From assembly GCF_020991455.1 (NCBI RefSeq), contig NZ_JAJMOX010000010.1, forward strand, positions 124,001-188,000: 64,000 nucleotides of DNA, in the 5' to 3' direction. Shown one piece after another: positions 1-8,925 of the stretch (the first letter of the stretch is position 1; the number at the start of each line of letters is the position of its first letter). Below the pieces are notes generated by a model that searched no databases, was not told the origin of the DNA, and saw only the letters and a program-made list of their open reading frames with translations. The position numbers were made by a program, and so were the translations under genes. This DNA is from Flavobacterium sp. JAS (lineage in GTDB: Bacteria > Bacteroidota > Bacteroidia > Flavobacteriales > Flavobacteriaceae).

Positions 1-1280
1 CGCCCAAAAGATATATACTTTTATTTTTGACCTTTATATCTTTTACTAATGAACGATAATTAGAAATTAACATATAAGCTTTATCAAAATTTCTATTTGA
101 ATCAAATTTTATTACATAACCAGATCCATATTGAATCGAGCCGTATGGGTTTTCCAGGAAAAAATCATTAGCAGAAGGATCGGCATCAACTTTTCCGGCA
201 AAATCACCAACTAAATAAATATTATTTTGTGCATCACTTTCTATTTGCCACATACGAAAGTCTGCTGAAAATTGTGCAACAAAATATTCTTTTAAATCCA
301 GGAAGTTACCATCGCTGTCAAGCCACAATAAGAATTTTTGGGATGAGGTGTTTACTACATTTGATGAAGGATCAACATCTATTGGTCCTTGATAAACTCC
401 ATTAGTACCTGCTAAAATAATATTTCCCTTGCGATCAAGATGAAAAGTTTCTATACCTTGTTGCGATAATTTTTTTTCCCACAGAATATTTGCATTGCTA
501 GTATTTATATTAAATATAGAACACATAGGATAACCATGATCTGAAGTATTTAAGACCGTAATAATATTTCCATCAGGTTTTGTGTGAATTTTTACGTTAG
601 ATGGTTCAGGATAATCAAATATTTTTTTCCAAATAAAATTTCCAGAGTTATCTAGTTTAAAAATGTATGAAGCAATACTATTTTGTGATTCAAATTTTAC
701 ATCAGTGTTGTTAATGTTTATGGTTTTTGAGTTTACAAACCAGCCGCCAACAAGAAGATTATTTTGGTTATCAATGTCAAAGCTATTGATAAAAAAGGAA
801 CCTGGATTTTTAATTTTAATTTTTGATAACTCATTTCCGTTCGGAGAAATTTTTATAATTGTGAAATAAGAGTTAATTTGATTTGAAACAAAATCTGCAG
901 TTTGTAAAAGAAGATAAATATTGCCATCTGGTCCAATTTTTATTTCATAAGCAGATTGTCCTGATTTTAAATCTCCAAATGTTTTCCCCCAAACAAAGTC
1001 GCCATTATTGTTCAGTTTTATTAAATAAATATCTGCGTATGGAGAAAAAGGAGTAGAATTATTATTAATAATTTGAGTGCCATTAGGAGTTGGATCAAGA
1101 TCGTAAGTATAAGATTGTGCTACACCAAGAGAATAAGAATTACCATCATTATCTACTTCTACTGCTTGAGCTTCATCACTTTGCTGATTTCCAATTTGCC
1201 TTACCCATTGAAAATCTTGAGCTTTAATACTATTGAAAAAAAATATAGAAATAAAAAGGAAAAGTAATTTATGTTTCATT
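1..1280 (-). CDS. Secreted repeat (beta-propeller-like) protein, 5' part only, apparent frameshift in signal peptide
   Basis: Runs off the left edge of the window, so only about 425 N-terminal residues are visible. The frame is open from about 1276 down to base 1, with recurring units such as IKLNNNGDFVW, FKLDNSGNFIW and GPDGNIYL, which resemble SBBP/beta-propeller repeats of secreted Bacteroidota proteins; a T9SS domain may follow beyond the edge. The only good start, ATG at 1280, reads a typical signal peptide onset (MKHKLLF) but then goes out of frame and stops within 17 codons. Deleting one base in the A5 run at 1260-1264 (or the A8 run at 1236-1243) restores a textbook signal peptide ending NSIKAQ joined to the long frame. 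So this is a sequencing error, a phase-variable tract or a young pseudogene. Divergent from the radical SAM gene. The function is not otherwise recognised. Confidence 0.7.
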
Positions 1281-1377
1281 TGGATAATTTGGCTTGTCGC
1301 AAATGTAATTAAATATCTACAAAAGAAAACTAAAATATCAAGTTGAATCTTTTCATAAAAAGTCCCTAAATATCCCG

Positions 1378-1385
1378 TATTTTTG
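1378..1385 (+). promoter_or_regulatory. TAnnTTTG -7 promoter element for the radical SAM gene
   Basis: TATTTTTG exactly matches the flavobacterial -7 consensus. It overlaps the TTG at 1383 that opens the longest reading frame, so transcription would begin after that codon; this argues for the TTG at 1404 as the true start. Confidence 0.55.
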
Positions 1386-1403
1386 CAAAAAAATAATCTC
1401 GTC

Positions 1404-3608
1404 TTGAAAACCAAACTTTTTGTAGTTACACCGCCTTTTACCCAACTGAATACTCCGTATCCGGCAACTGCATATATAAAAGGATTTCTCAATACTAAAA
1501 ATATCGAATCGGTTCAGGCCGATTTGGGTATTGATGTGATATTGGAATTGTTTTCGAAGAAAGGTTTAATTAGTTTGTTTAACGTTTCACGTTTCAAGTT
1601 TGAAGGCTCTAATCAAGATCTTTCAGATAACTCCAAACGTATTTTTGCTTTACAAGACGAATACATCAAAACTATTGATGCTGTAATTCAGTTTTTGCAA
1701 GGAAAAAATCCAACATTAGCATTACAAATTTGTCAGGAAGATTTTCTGCCGGAAGCTTCTCGATTTGCACAATTAGAAGAACTCGATTGGGCTTTCGGAA
1801 CAATGGGAACGCAGGATAAAGCCAAACACTTAGCGACTTTATATCTTGAGGACATCTCAGATTTTATAGTAGAATGTGTTGATGAAAATTTTGGCTTTAG
1901 CCGATATGCTGAACGTTTGGGCCGAAGTGCCAATTCGTTTGATGAATTATACGAAGCTTTACAGCAAAAACCGACCTATATTGATTCTATTTTGATTTCG
2001 CTTTTAAAAGAGAAAATCGAAATAGTGAAACCAACTTTATTTTTAATTTCTGTTCCCTTTCCAGGGAATTTATATAGCGCTTTTAGATGTGCACAATGGG
2101 TAAAACAAAATCATCCTGAAATTAAGATTTCTATGGGAGGAGGTTTCCCAAATACCGAATTACGTTCACTTTCTGATGCTCGTGTTTTTGAATTTTTCGA
2201 TTTTATTACTTTAGATGATGGAGAAGTTCCAATAGAGGAATTAATTTTCAATCTCGAAAATCCAAATTACAATTCTTATAAACGAACCTTTCTTCTGGAA
2301 AACGGAAAAGTAGTTTACAAAAACAATTCTTTAAAACACGATTACAAACAAGCGTATGTAGGAACGCCTGATTATTCAGATTTGTCTTTAGATAAATACA
2401 TTTCGGTTATCGAAATTGTGAATCCAATGCACAGAATGTGGAGCGACGGACGTTGGAATAAGCTTACAATGGCGCACGGTTGTTATTGGGGAAAATGTAC
2501 TTTTTGTGATATTTCATTAGATTATATAAAAGTTTACGAACCTGTTGCAGCCAATTTATTGTGCGACAGAATGGAAGACATGATGCTGCAAACCGGTCAA
2601 AATGGTTTTCATTTTGTAGACGAAGCAGCTCCGCCAGCTTTAATGCGCGCTTTGGCTCTTGAAATTTTGCGCCGAAAATTAGCAGTAACCTGGTGGACAA
2701 ACATTCGATTTGAGAAAAGCTTCTCTAAAGATTTATGTCTTTTGCTAAAAGCTTCCGGTTGTATTGCCGTTTCTGGTGGTTTAGAAGTAGCTTCTGATCG
2801 ATTATTGAAATTAATAGATAAAGGGGTAACTGTTGAACAAGTTGCAAAAGTGACCCGAAATTTTACCGAAGCCGGAATCATGGTTCATGCGTATTTAATG
2901 TACGGATATCCAACACAAACCATTCAGGAAACCGTTGACAGCTTAGAAATGGTGCGCCAATTGTTTGAAGCGGGAATTCTGCAATCAGGATTTTGGCATC
3001 AATTTGCGATGACGGCTCATAGTCCGGTTGGGTTGTATCCGAAGAAATTTGGTGTTACAAAAGCAACAGAAGCAATTGGAACTTTTGCCAATAATGATAT
3101 CGACTATACAGATTCTACGGGAATCAATCATGATAAGTTCAGTTTTGGATTAAAGAAATCGCTCTTTAATTTCATGCACGGAATCTGTTTTGACTATGAA
3201 TTGCAGGATTGGTTCGATTTTAAAATTCCGAAAACTAAAATTGATCCCGATTTTATTTTTAATGCACTCGAAGAAGGAAATGACTTTAATACAAAACCAA
3301 ATGCAAAAGTGGTTTGGTTAGGAGGAAAGCCTTCGGTAGAACATTTTACAAAATCAAAAAAAGGTCAGACTTGGGAAATGATGACTTTTACTTTTCACGA
3401 TAAAAAGGAAAGTTTCAACATTCAGACTAACAAAAATAAAGGTGAATGGCTAGTTGAAATCTTAACCAAAATCACGGTATCAAATGCTAAAAACTACACT
3501 TTTCAAGAAGTAAAAGCTGACTTTGAAACCAATTTAGATGATTTTGAATTGTTTTGGTATTCAAAGCCAATTAATACATTGCGAGAATTTGGGTTATTAG
3601 TTTTGTAA
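1404..3608 (+). CDS. B12-binding-type radical SAM protein
   Basis: The protein has about 734 residues. Near residue 360 it has the cluster motif GCYWGKCTFCD, i.e. CX4CX2C, which would bind a [4Fe-4S] cluster and S-adenosylmethionine. The N-terminal half (KLFVVTPPFTQLNTPYPATAYIKGFL, and SMGGGFPNTELR near 250) resembles the Rossmann-like cobalamin-binding domain that precedes the radical SAM barrel in this superfamily. No signal peptide, so it is cytoplasmic. The longest frame begins at TTG 1383, inside the promoter motif, so I place the start at TTG 1404 (MKTKLFVV), which also fits family N-termini. The substrate cannot be told. It ends exactly where the convergent MBL-fold gene ends (adjacent stop codons). 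Confidence 0.85.
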   Translation: MKTKLFVVTPPFTQLNTPYPATAYIKGFLNTKNIESVQADLGIDVILELFSKKGLISLFNVSRFKFEGSNQDLSDNSKRIFALQDEYIKTIDAVIQFLQGKNPTLALQICQEDFLPEASRFAQLEELDWAFGTMGTQDKAKHLATLYLEDISDFIVECVDENFGFSRYAERLGRSANSFDELYEALQQKPTYIDSILISLLKEKIEIVKPTLFLISVPFPGNLYSAFRCAQWVKQNHPEIKISMGGGFPNTELRSLSDARVFEFFDFITLDDGEVPIEELIFNLENPNYNSYKRTFLLENGKVVYKNNSLKHDYKQAYVGTPDYSDLSLDKYISVIEIVNPMHRMWSDGRWNKLTMAHGCYWGKCTFCDISLDYIKVYEPVAANLLCDRMEDMMLQTGQNGFHFVDEAAPPALMRALALEILRRKLAVTWWTNIRFEKSFSKDLCLLLKASGCIAVSGGLEVASDRLLKLIDKGVTVEQVAKVTRNFTEAGIMVHAYLMYGYPTQTIQETVDSLEMVRQLFEAGILQSGFWHQFAMTAHSPVGLYPKKFGVTKATEAIGTFANNDIDYTDSTGINHDKFSFGLKKSLFNFMHGICFDYELQDWFDFKIPKTKIDPDFIFNALEEGNDFNTKPNAKVVWLGGKPSVEHFTKSKKGQTWEMMTFTFHDKKESFNIQTNKNKGEWLVEILTKITVSNAKNYTFQEVKADFETNLDDFELFWYSKPINTLREFGLLVL

Positions 3609-4373
3609 TCAATATTCAACATAAGTACCATCATTAGGAATCGCAGTTTTCGACAAAAGATCATTTTCAGCCAAAGCTGTTTTCAATTCTTCTCGAGTCG
3701 TTGGGCAATGATTTAAAGCCTCCAAATGATTGGCAAAAACTTTTCCGGGAGCAAGAGCCGCAAACTTCAAAATATCATTCATTCTCATTAACAAAGGCTG
3801 ACCAATATCTAATCTTGCAGTTCCGCAGGCGACAGTTGCAATGTCAGGTTTAAATTCGACCAGAACTTTTTCTACGTGTTCTGTAAAAATAGTATCTGAG
3901 CTTATGTATACCGATTTCTCATTTGGCAATTCGATATGAAAACCCATGACATTTCCCATTAGTTTTGCAACAAAACCATAACCGTGAATGGCAGGAATTC
4001 CAGTAATTTTTCCGTCTAGAAAAGGTTGAGGTTGCCAGTAATCTAAAGTTTGAGTAATGTTTAAGCCTCTTTTGGTCAATGCCTTCTCATCTTTTACACT
4101 ACAAATAACAGATACGCTTTTGCGTCTTAAAAAAATCTCTCCGGCTTTGTCAATATGATCAGGATGTAGGTGTGTGATTAAGCAATGGGTCACTCTACTT
4201 AGAATATCACGACTGTTTTTAGGCAAAGAAACCAATGGATTTCTTTTTGGTTTATATCGAAAGAAAGTAAAAGGCGGAATCGTTTTTCTCTTTCCTAACA
4301 TAGGATCAACTAAAATTACATGTTGATCAGTTTCAATAACTAAAGTCGCGTTACGTAAATGATGCAATTTCAT
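3609..4373 (-). CDS. MBL-fold metal-dependent hydrolase
   Basis: A 254-residue cytoplasmic protein with the metallo-beta-lactamase motif THLHPDH at residues 67-73 (HxHxDH), the later metal-ligand region AIHGYGF near 135, SSDT near 170 and ANHLEALNHC near 218. This arrangement fits the UlaG/L-ascorbate-6-phosphate-lactonase-like branch, whose members hydrolyse lactones or phosphodiesters at a binuclear metal site. Start is ATG at 4373. It converges with the radical SAM gene; the two stop codons touch at 3608/3609, leaving no room for a terminator between them. The two-component system upstream is co-oriented, 57 bp away. The substrate is unknown. Confidence 0.8.
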   Translation of the reverse strand: MKLHHLRNATLVIETDQHVILVDPMLGKRKTIPPFTFFRYKPKRNPLVSLPKNSRDILSRVTHCLITHLHPDHIDKAGEIFLRRKSVSVICSVKDEKALTKRGLNITQTLDYWQPQPFLDGKITGIPAIHGYGFVAKLMGNVMGFHIELPNEKSVYISSDTIFTEHVEKVLVEFKPDIATVACGTARLDIGQPLLMRMNDILKFAALAPGKVFANHLEALNHCPTTREELKTALAENDLLSKTAIPNDGTYVEY

Positions 4374-4430
4374 ATCGGGGGATTTTAGATATTAAAAATA
4401 CAAAATTTTAAATAGTTAAAGTCAAAAAAA

Positions 4431-5114
4431 CTACATCGTAAATCGAAATCCTATTCCGTGTAGGTTTTCTATTGAAATTCCTTTTTCATTGACTAGAATT
4501 TTACGCAATCGCGAAATAAAAACATCCAGACTTCTTCCCATAAAATAATCATCAGTTCCCCAAAGAGATGTCAAAATTTGTTCTCTTTTTAAAACTGAAT
4601 TTTTATTATCAAGAAATAATTTCAACAATTCGGCTTCACGCTGGGTAAGGCTGATTTTTTCACTTTCGTTAAAAAGAATAAAATTATTGGTATCAAACTG
4701 ATATTTTCCAATTTCGTAAACACATTTTTCGGTTGGAATATTTTTGTGTGAGCGTTTTAAGAAAATCTCAATTTTCAATAATAGTTCTTCGATGCTAAAA
4801 GGTTTTACCAAATAATCATCGGCGCCCAGACGCAATCCTTTAATACGATCTTCTTTTAAAGTTTTGGCCGAAAGAAAAATAATCGGAATATCAGTATTCA
4901 TTTTTCTAATCTCGGTAGCCAATTCAAAACCATCTTTTTTGGGCATCATTATATCAAAGATACAAATGTCAAAATTCTCATTTTTAAAAGCTTCTAAACC
5001 CAAATTACCATCGCAACAATGTGTAACGTGATAGTTGTTTTGTTCCAGATTATCTTTGGTCAGGAACGCCAGAGTTTCATCGTCTTCGGTATAAAGTATT
5101 TTGAATTGTTTCAT
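4431..5114 (-). CDS. OmpR/PhoB-family response regulator
   Basis: A 227-residue DNA-binding response regulator. The REC domain (about 1-120) has the acidic pair DDE near residue 16, phosphoacceptor D54 in IFDIMMPKKDG, and K104-type lysine in YLVKPFS. The C-terminal winged helix (about 130-227) contains LTQREAELLKLF and SRLRKIL, typical of Trans_reg_C. Its start overlaps the 3' end of the histidine kinase gene by 4 bp (ATGA), indicating translational coupling. Expected role: phosphorylated by the adjacent kinase, it binds tandem hexamer repeats; candidate TTAACA repeats lie just upstream of the kinase gene. The signal is unknown. Confidence 0.93.
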   Translation of the reverse strand: MKQFKILYTEDDETLAFLTKDNLEQNNYHVTHCCDGNLGLEAFKNENFDICIFDIMMPKKDGFELATEIRKMNTDIPIIFLSAKTLKEDRIKGLRLGADDYLVKPFSIEELLLKIEIFLKRSHKNIPTEKCVYEIGKYQFDTNNFILFNESEKISLTQREAELLKLFLDNKNSVLKREQILTSLWGTDDYFMGRSLDVFISRLRKILVNEKGISIENLHGIGFRFTM

Positions 5115-6373
5115 TTTTTATAAGGAATTGACAAGGTTATTGTTGTACCGTTTTCTAAATTATTTTCAGCTTTAATTTTCCAATTATGCAAGTTGCAGAT
5201 TTCTTTTACATAATACAAACCAAGTCCAAAACCATTTACTTCATTACTTTTTTCGTTTTGAGCACGGTAAAACTTATCAAAGATAAAAGAAATGTTTTTA
5301 GAAGCAATTCCAATTCCGTTATCAACGAATTTTAGTTTTAAAGTCGAATTTTCGACTGCTATCTGAATTGTGATTTCGGGTTTTTCATTGCAATATTTAA
5401 CCGCATTATCCAGTAGATTATAGACTAAATTAGAAAAATGAAAAACATCTGTTTCTAAATGATATTCATTTGAAACACTTTCAATTTTAATAATTGCCTG
5501 AGGATACTTTAACTGAATATTTTCGATAGTTTCTTCAATAATCGGAATAATTAAAACAGTTTCCTTTTTTAATTCTAAAGGCGTATAATCAGATTTGGCA
5601 ATGTTTAAAATTTTCTCGATATGATGATTCAGTTTATTACTCTGATTGATAATAATATCCGTATAAGTATAAAGTTTTTTGTCGTCTTTGATCGGATTTT
5701 GTTCAATTAAATATTTCGAAGCAATTAAAATAGAAGATAAAGGAGTCTTGAATTCGTGCGTCATATTATTTATGAAATCTCGTTGCAATTCAGAATATTT
5801 TTTTTGTTGCAAAAGGGTAAAAATCGAGTAAACATAAATTAATAAAATAAAAATAAGCGCTATAGAAAGTACAAACCAAAAACGCATCGAACTGAATAAA
5901 TAAGTGGTTTCATTAGGAAAACGAACGGCAAAATAATAGACTAAATTTTTATGTTTGGGAAAGGAAACAGTTTTCTTTGTTTTTTCTTTATCAGAAAAAG
6001 AAATATACTTTCCGTAAACCATTTCGTCACTTTGACAATTGTACACTGCATATTCAAAATCAGTCGTAATGTTCATTTTTTTGAACTCAGCTCTCAAATA
6101 AAATTCTAAAACATCCGGTTCAAAAGCATTGTTGACATTGACAATATAATAATCGTTAGAAATTTTCTGAACAGGGTTTTGGCAGGAAGACTCATGATCT
6201 TTTCCTTCGTATAATTTTCTAGCCACCTCAAGTAAAGCAATATTTGCCTTCTGACTCAGTTTTTTCTGTTCCAGAGTAAAAGCTTCTTTAGTCCAAAGCA
6301 ATTGTGCTACCAATATACTTATAATGGCTACTAATCCTAAGATTATGATACTATTGAGTTTATTTATTTTCAA
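5111..6373 (-). CDS. Membrane sensor histidine kinase
   Basis: A 420-residue protein. A first membrane helix at about 9-28, an extracytoplasmic sensor region of roughly 140 residues, and a second helix at about 170-192 precede the HisKA domain with phosphoacceptor H206 in NMTHEFKTPLSS. HATPase_c follows, with N box YNLLDNAVKY, G1 box DNGIGI and G2 box GFGLGLYYV. The start codon is TTG at 6373; no ATG is close by. Sits upstream of and overlapping its response regulator. Divergent from the DUF1573 gene across 163 bp that holds three exact TTAACA repeats. The ligand cannot be predicted. Confidence 0.92.
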   Translation of the reverse strand: MKINKLNSIIILGLVAIISILVAQLLWTKEAFTLEQKKLSQKANIALLEVARKLYEGKDHESSCQNPVQKISNDYYIVNVNNAFEPDVLEFYLRAEFKKMNITTDFEYAVYNCQSDEMVYGKYISFSDKEKTKKTVSFPKHKNLVYYFAVRFPNETTYLFSSMRFWFVLSIALIFILLIYVYSIFTLLQQKKYSELQRDFINNMTHEFKTPLSSILIASKYLIEQNPIKDDKKLYTYTDIIINQSNKLNHHIEKILNIAKSDYTPLELKKETVLIIPIIEETIENIQLKYPQAIIKIESVSNEYHLETDVFHFSNLVYNLLDNAVKYCNEKPEITIQIAVENSTLKLKFVDNGIGIASKNISFIFDKFYRAQNEKSNEVNGFGLGLYYVKEICNLHNWKIKAENNLENGTTITLSIPYKK

Positions 6374-6404
6374 GAAAACGGGTTTTATAAGGTGTAATAT
6401 TAAT

Positions 6405-6412
6405 CAAAATTA
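6405..6412 (-). promoter_or_regulatory. TAnnTTTG -7 element for the histidine kinase/response regulator operon
   Basis: On the minus strand the bases read TAATTTTG, a perfect match to the consensus, about 32 nt upstream of the kinase start codon. It sits immediately downstream (for this strand) of the TTAACA repeat ladder. Confidence 0.5.
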
Positions 6413-6428
6413 TAGTCAAAAATAGCGA

Positions 6429-6466
6429 TTAACAACTCGTTAACAAAGATTTGAAAGCGGTTAACA
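6429..6466. promoter_or_regulatory. Tandem TTAACA repeats, probable response-regulator operator
   Basis: Exact TTAACA occurs at 6429-6434, 6440-6445 and 6461-6466, with a degenerate TTGAAA at 6451-6456. Successive copies are 11, 11 and 10 bp apart, one helical turn. OmpR/PhoB-family regulators, for example Bacillus PhoP, bind direct repeats of this kind and spacing. The ladder lies between the kinase promoter (6405-6412) and the DUF1573 promoter (6488-6495), so it could serve both. The assignment to the adjacent regulator is inference. Confidence 0.6.
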
Positions 6467-6487
6467 GCGATTTGATTTTGTCTGAGG

Positions 6488-6495
6488 TACATTTG
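6488..6495 (+). promoter_or_regulatory. TAnnTTTG -7 element for the DUF1573 gene
   Basis: TACATTTG matches the consensus and lies 41 nt upstream of the ATG at 6537. The TTAACA ladder ends 21 bp upstream, the position expected for an activator bound near -35. No consensus -33 TTTG at the usual spacing was seen, consistent with activator dependence. Confidence 0.5.
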
Positions 6496-6536
6496 AAATA
6501 TCAAATTTGAACTATAAACCATTAAAATAAATAAAT

Positions 6537-6950
6537 ATGAAAATGATTAAAATTTCGATGTTGGCTCTAGCTTTAGGTCTAATGTCTTTTTCAGCAATTG
6601 CTCCGGTACAATCTTTCACATCTGAAACAAAAGTAGGAACAACAGCTTCGACTATTGTTTGGAAAGCAGAAACTATCGATGTTGGACAAATTCCTCAAGG
6701 AACTCCAAAAGCAATTGTTTATGAATTTAAAAACACAGGAAAAACTTCTGTTGTAATTACTAATGTTCAGGGATCTTGCGGCTGTACTGCGACAGATTAT
6801 ACTAAAGAGCCAATTTTACCTGGTAAAACGGCTAAAGTAACAGCAACTTATAATGCTGCTAATAAAGGTGGTTTCACAAAAACAGTTACTGTAACAACAA
6901 GTGCCGAAACGGCTCCAAAAATCCTTACTTTAAAAGGAACGGTTATTTAA
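6537..6950 (+). CDS. DUF1573 secreted Ig-like protein
   Basis: A 137-residue protein with a signal peptide (MKMIKISMLALALGLMSFSA) and one DUF1573 domain: DVGQIPQGTPKAIVYEFKNTGKTSVVI followed by the hallmark GSCGCT, then PILPGKTAKV and the closing TVTTSAETAPKILTLKG. DUF1573 domains are ASPM/SPD-2/Hydin-like Ig folds common in Bacteroidota envelopes; the exact role is not known. Divergent from the two-component operon and followed by a strong terminator, so it is transcribed alone. The shared operator-like repeats suggest it is a target of that two-component system. Confidence 0.88.
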   Translation: MKMIKISMLALALGLMSFSAIAPVQSFTSETKVGTTASTIVWKAETIDVGQIPQGTPKAIVYEFKNTGKTSVVITNVQGSCGCTATDYTKEPILPGKTAKVTATYNAANKGGFTKTVTVTTSAETAPKILTLKGTVI

Positions 6951-6978
6951 ATAATTAAAGGTTGGTTATAAAGCGAAA

Positions 6979-7012
6979 AACTCCAAATGTGCCATATTTG
7001 GAGTTTTTTTTA
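6979..7012 (+). terminator. Rho-independent terminator after the DUF1573 gene
   Basis: Ten-base arms AACTCCAAAT (6979-6988) and ATTTGGAGTT (6996-7005) pair perfectly around a 7-nt loop, followed by a T run. Confidence 0.88.
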
Positions 7013-7138
7013 TGCTTTATATTTAAAGAAAATGAAGATTAAATTTCGATGATTTAGGAGCTTGTAAAGGCAATATTAATTTTTCAGGATATGATTTGTT
7101 ATTAGCAAAACTTTTCTATTTTTATTAAAAATATTATT

Positions 7139-8719
7139 ATGAAAATTTTGTATCCGCTTGCTGCTGTTGCCATTCTTTTTGTTGCTGTTTCTTGTAATTC
7201 TAAAGCAGAAAAAAAAGAAGAAGAATTAAAAAAGACTGCAGAAAAAGTTGTGCCCGAACTTAAAATTACAATTGATAGTTCCGGTATTGCTGCTTTTTAT
7301 CAGACCTATCCTAAATTACAGAAATTTCAAAATGAGGTTTTGGCTTTATATAAGAAAAATAAATCTACCCAATTATGGTTGGACAATAAAGGTGTAGTAG
7401 AATTTGGAAGTACTTTGTTTAATAAATACAAAGGATTAGATCGAGAAGGTTTGAAGGCTAATTTTCCTTATAATGAAAAGATCAATCCTATTTTTGAGCA
7501 TATTTCAGACAATAAATTATCACAGACCGACACTGATTTAATGATTACCAATTTATATTTTTATTATGTTCAGAAAGTATCTGGTGTAGATGAAAAAACA
7601 ACTCAATTATTAGAATGGCTTTTACCTCGAAAAAAAGTAAATTATCAGGTTTTTTCAGATTCTATTTATAAAAAGGCAACGATCAGTGACGACAAAAAGA
7701 ACAAAATGTTCAGTCAATACTACAAGCTTCGTGATGCGCTTCATCAATACAGAGAAATAGAGAAAAAAGGCGGTTGGAAGAATATTGAAGTCGATGAAGA
7801 TTTTAAGAGTTTTAAAAAAGGAGATTCTGCAATTGCTGTGGGACAAATTAGAGAAAGACTTTATATAACTGGAGATCTTAAAGAGGATAATAAAAGTAAT
7901 GTGTGTGATTCTTTATTGATATCGGCGGCCAAAAACTATGAAATACATCACGGTTTAACACCAAAAAATATAATCTTACCCGAACATATTGCCGAAATGA
8001 ATATTCCGGTTTCAGACAGAATCAAAACGATTATTGCCAATATGGAACGTTGCAGATGGATTGATCCGGCACTTGAAAAAGGAAAGGAATATATAGAAGT
8101 TAATATCCCTGAATTTAGATTGTATTTGATTCGTGACCATCAAATTGCATTCGTTTCACCAGTTGTGGTTGGAAGAGCCATGACCAAAACGGTTATTTTT
8201 AGCGGAATGATGAACAATATTGTTTTTAGTCCATATTGGAATGTTCCAACAAGTATTATCAATAGTGAGATAAAACCCGGAATGGCAAAAAACAAAAACT
8301 ATCTGGCTCAAAAAAATCTGGAGTGGAATAATGGTGCTGTGCGTCAGTTACCTGGAAAAAACAATTCACTTGGTTTAGTGAAGTTTTTATTTCCAAATTC
8401 TAATAATATTTATCTACACGATACACCTGCAAAAAGTTTGTTCGAAAGAGAAAACAGAGCATTTAGTCATGGATGTGTACGAGTTGGAAAACCTAGAGAA
8501 TTGGCAATCGAACTTTTAAAACAAGATCCATCCTGGACTGTGGCACGAATTGATAAAGCAATGCACGCAGGAAAAGAAAATTGGGTTAGTTTAAAAAAGA
8601 AAATTCCGGTTTATATTGGATATTTTACTGCTTGGGTAGACCGCAAAGGAGAATTGAATTTTTATAAAGATGTTTACCAAAGAGACGATAGTTTGATAAA
8701 ACTATTGACGGAAGAATAG
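7139..8719 (+). CDS. L,D-transpeptidase (YcbB/LdtD-like) lipoprotein
   Basis: The 526-residue precursor has a lipoprotein signal (MKILYPLAAVAILFVAVSC, acylated Cys19) and a Lys/Glu-rich tether. A long N-terminal scaffold region precedes the YkuD catalytic domain (about 320-490), which ends in SHGCVRVG with catalytic C446 and H444; the NVPTSI and LHDTP motifs of the family are visible. Such enzymes make 3-3 cross-links in peptidoglycan or attach proteins to it, in the periplasm. The layout matches YcbB-type enzymes, although I see no clear separate peptidoglycan-binding repeat. Monocistronic by context, followed by a long perfect inverted repeat. Confidence 0.9.
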   Translation: MKILYPLAAVAILFVAVSCNSKAEKKEEELKKTAEKVVPELKITIDSSGIAAFYQTYPKLQKFQNEVLALYKKNKSTQLWLDNKGVVEFGSTLFNKYKGLDREGLKANFPYNEKINPIFEHISDNKLSQTDTDLMITNLYFYYVQKVSGVDEKTTQLLEWLLPRKKVNYQVFSDSIYKKATISDDKKNKMFSQYYKLRDALHQYREIEKKGGWKNIEVDEDFKSFKKGDSAIAVGQIRERLYITGDLKEDNKSNVCDSLLISAAKNYEIHHGLTPKNIILPEHIAEMNIPVSDRIKTIIANMERCRWIDPALEKGKEYIEVNIPEFRLYLIRDHQIAFVSPVVVGRAMTKTVIFSGMMNNIVFSPYWNVPTSIINSEIKPGMAKNKNYLAQKNLEWNNGAVRQLPGKNNSLGLVKFLFPNSNNIYLHDTPAKSLFERENRAFSHGCVRVGKPRELAIELLKQDPSWTVARIDKAMHAGKENWVSLKKKIPVYIGYFTAWVDRKGELNFYKDVYQRDDSLIKLLTEE

Positions 8720-8730
8720 TTAAAAAAAGT

Positions 8731-8822
8731 TTGCCACGAATTACACCAATTATCACGAATTTATAAATGCGCTTGCTTAATTTACAATAAGAATTAGTGA
8801 TAATTGGTGTAATTCGTGGCAA
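8731..8822. repeat. Long perfect inverted repeat, GCCACGAATTACAC family
   Basis: Arms of 26 bp at 8731-8756 and 8797-8822 are exact reverse complements around a 40-nt loop and end in an A run, so the element may also terminate transcription. Related elements occur near 14131, 33551 and 55584. Confidence 0.85.
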
Positions 8823-8886
8823 AAAAAATGGTGTTTTTTTATTGCTTTTTGATGTTTTAGTATCTTTCTTTATACTACATTTCAGA

Positions 8887-8894
8887 TATATTTG
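8887..8894 (+). promoter_or_regulatory. TAnnTTTG -7 element for the esterase gene pair
   Basis: TATATTTG matches the -7 consensus 31 nt upstream of the CE2-like gene. It is the only good promoter candidate before the two overlapping esterase genes. Confidence 0.5.
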
Positions 8895-8925
8895 TGAATC
8901 GTATTTATATTTTAATAAATAAATT

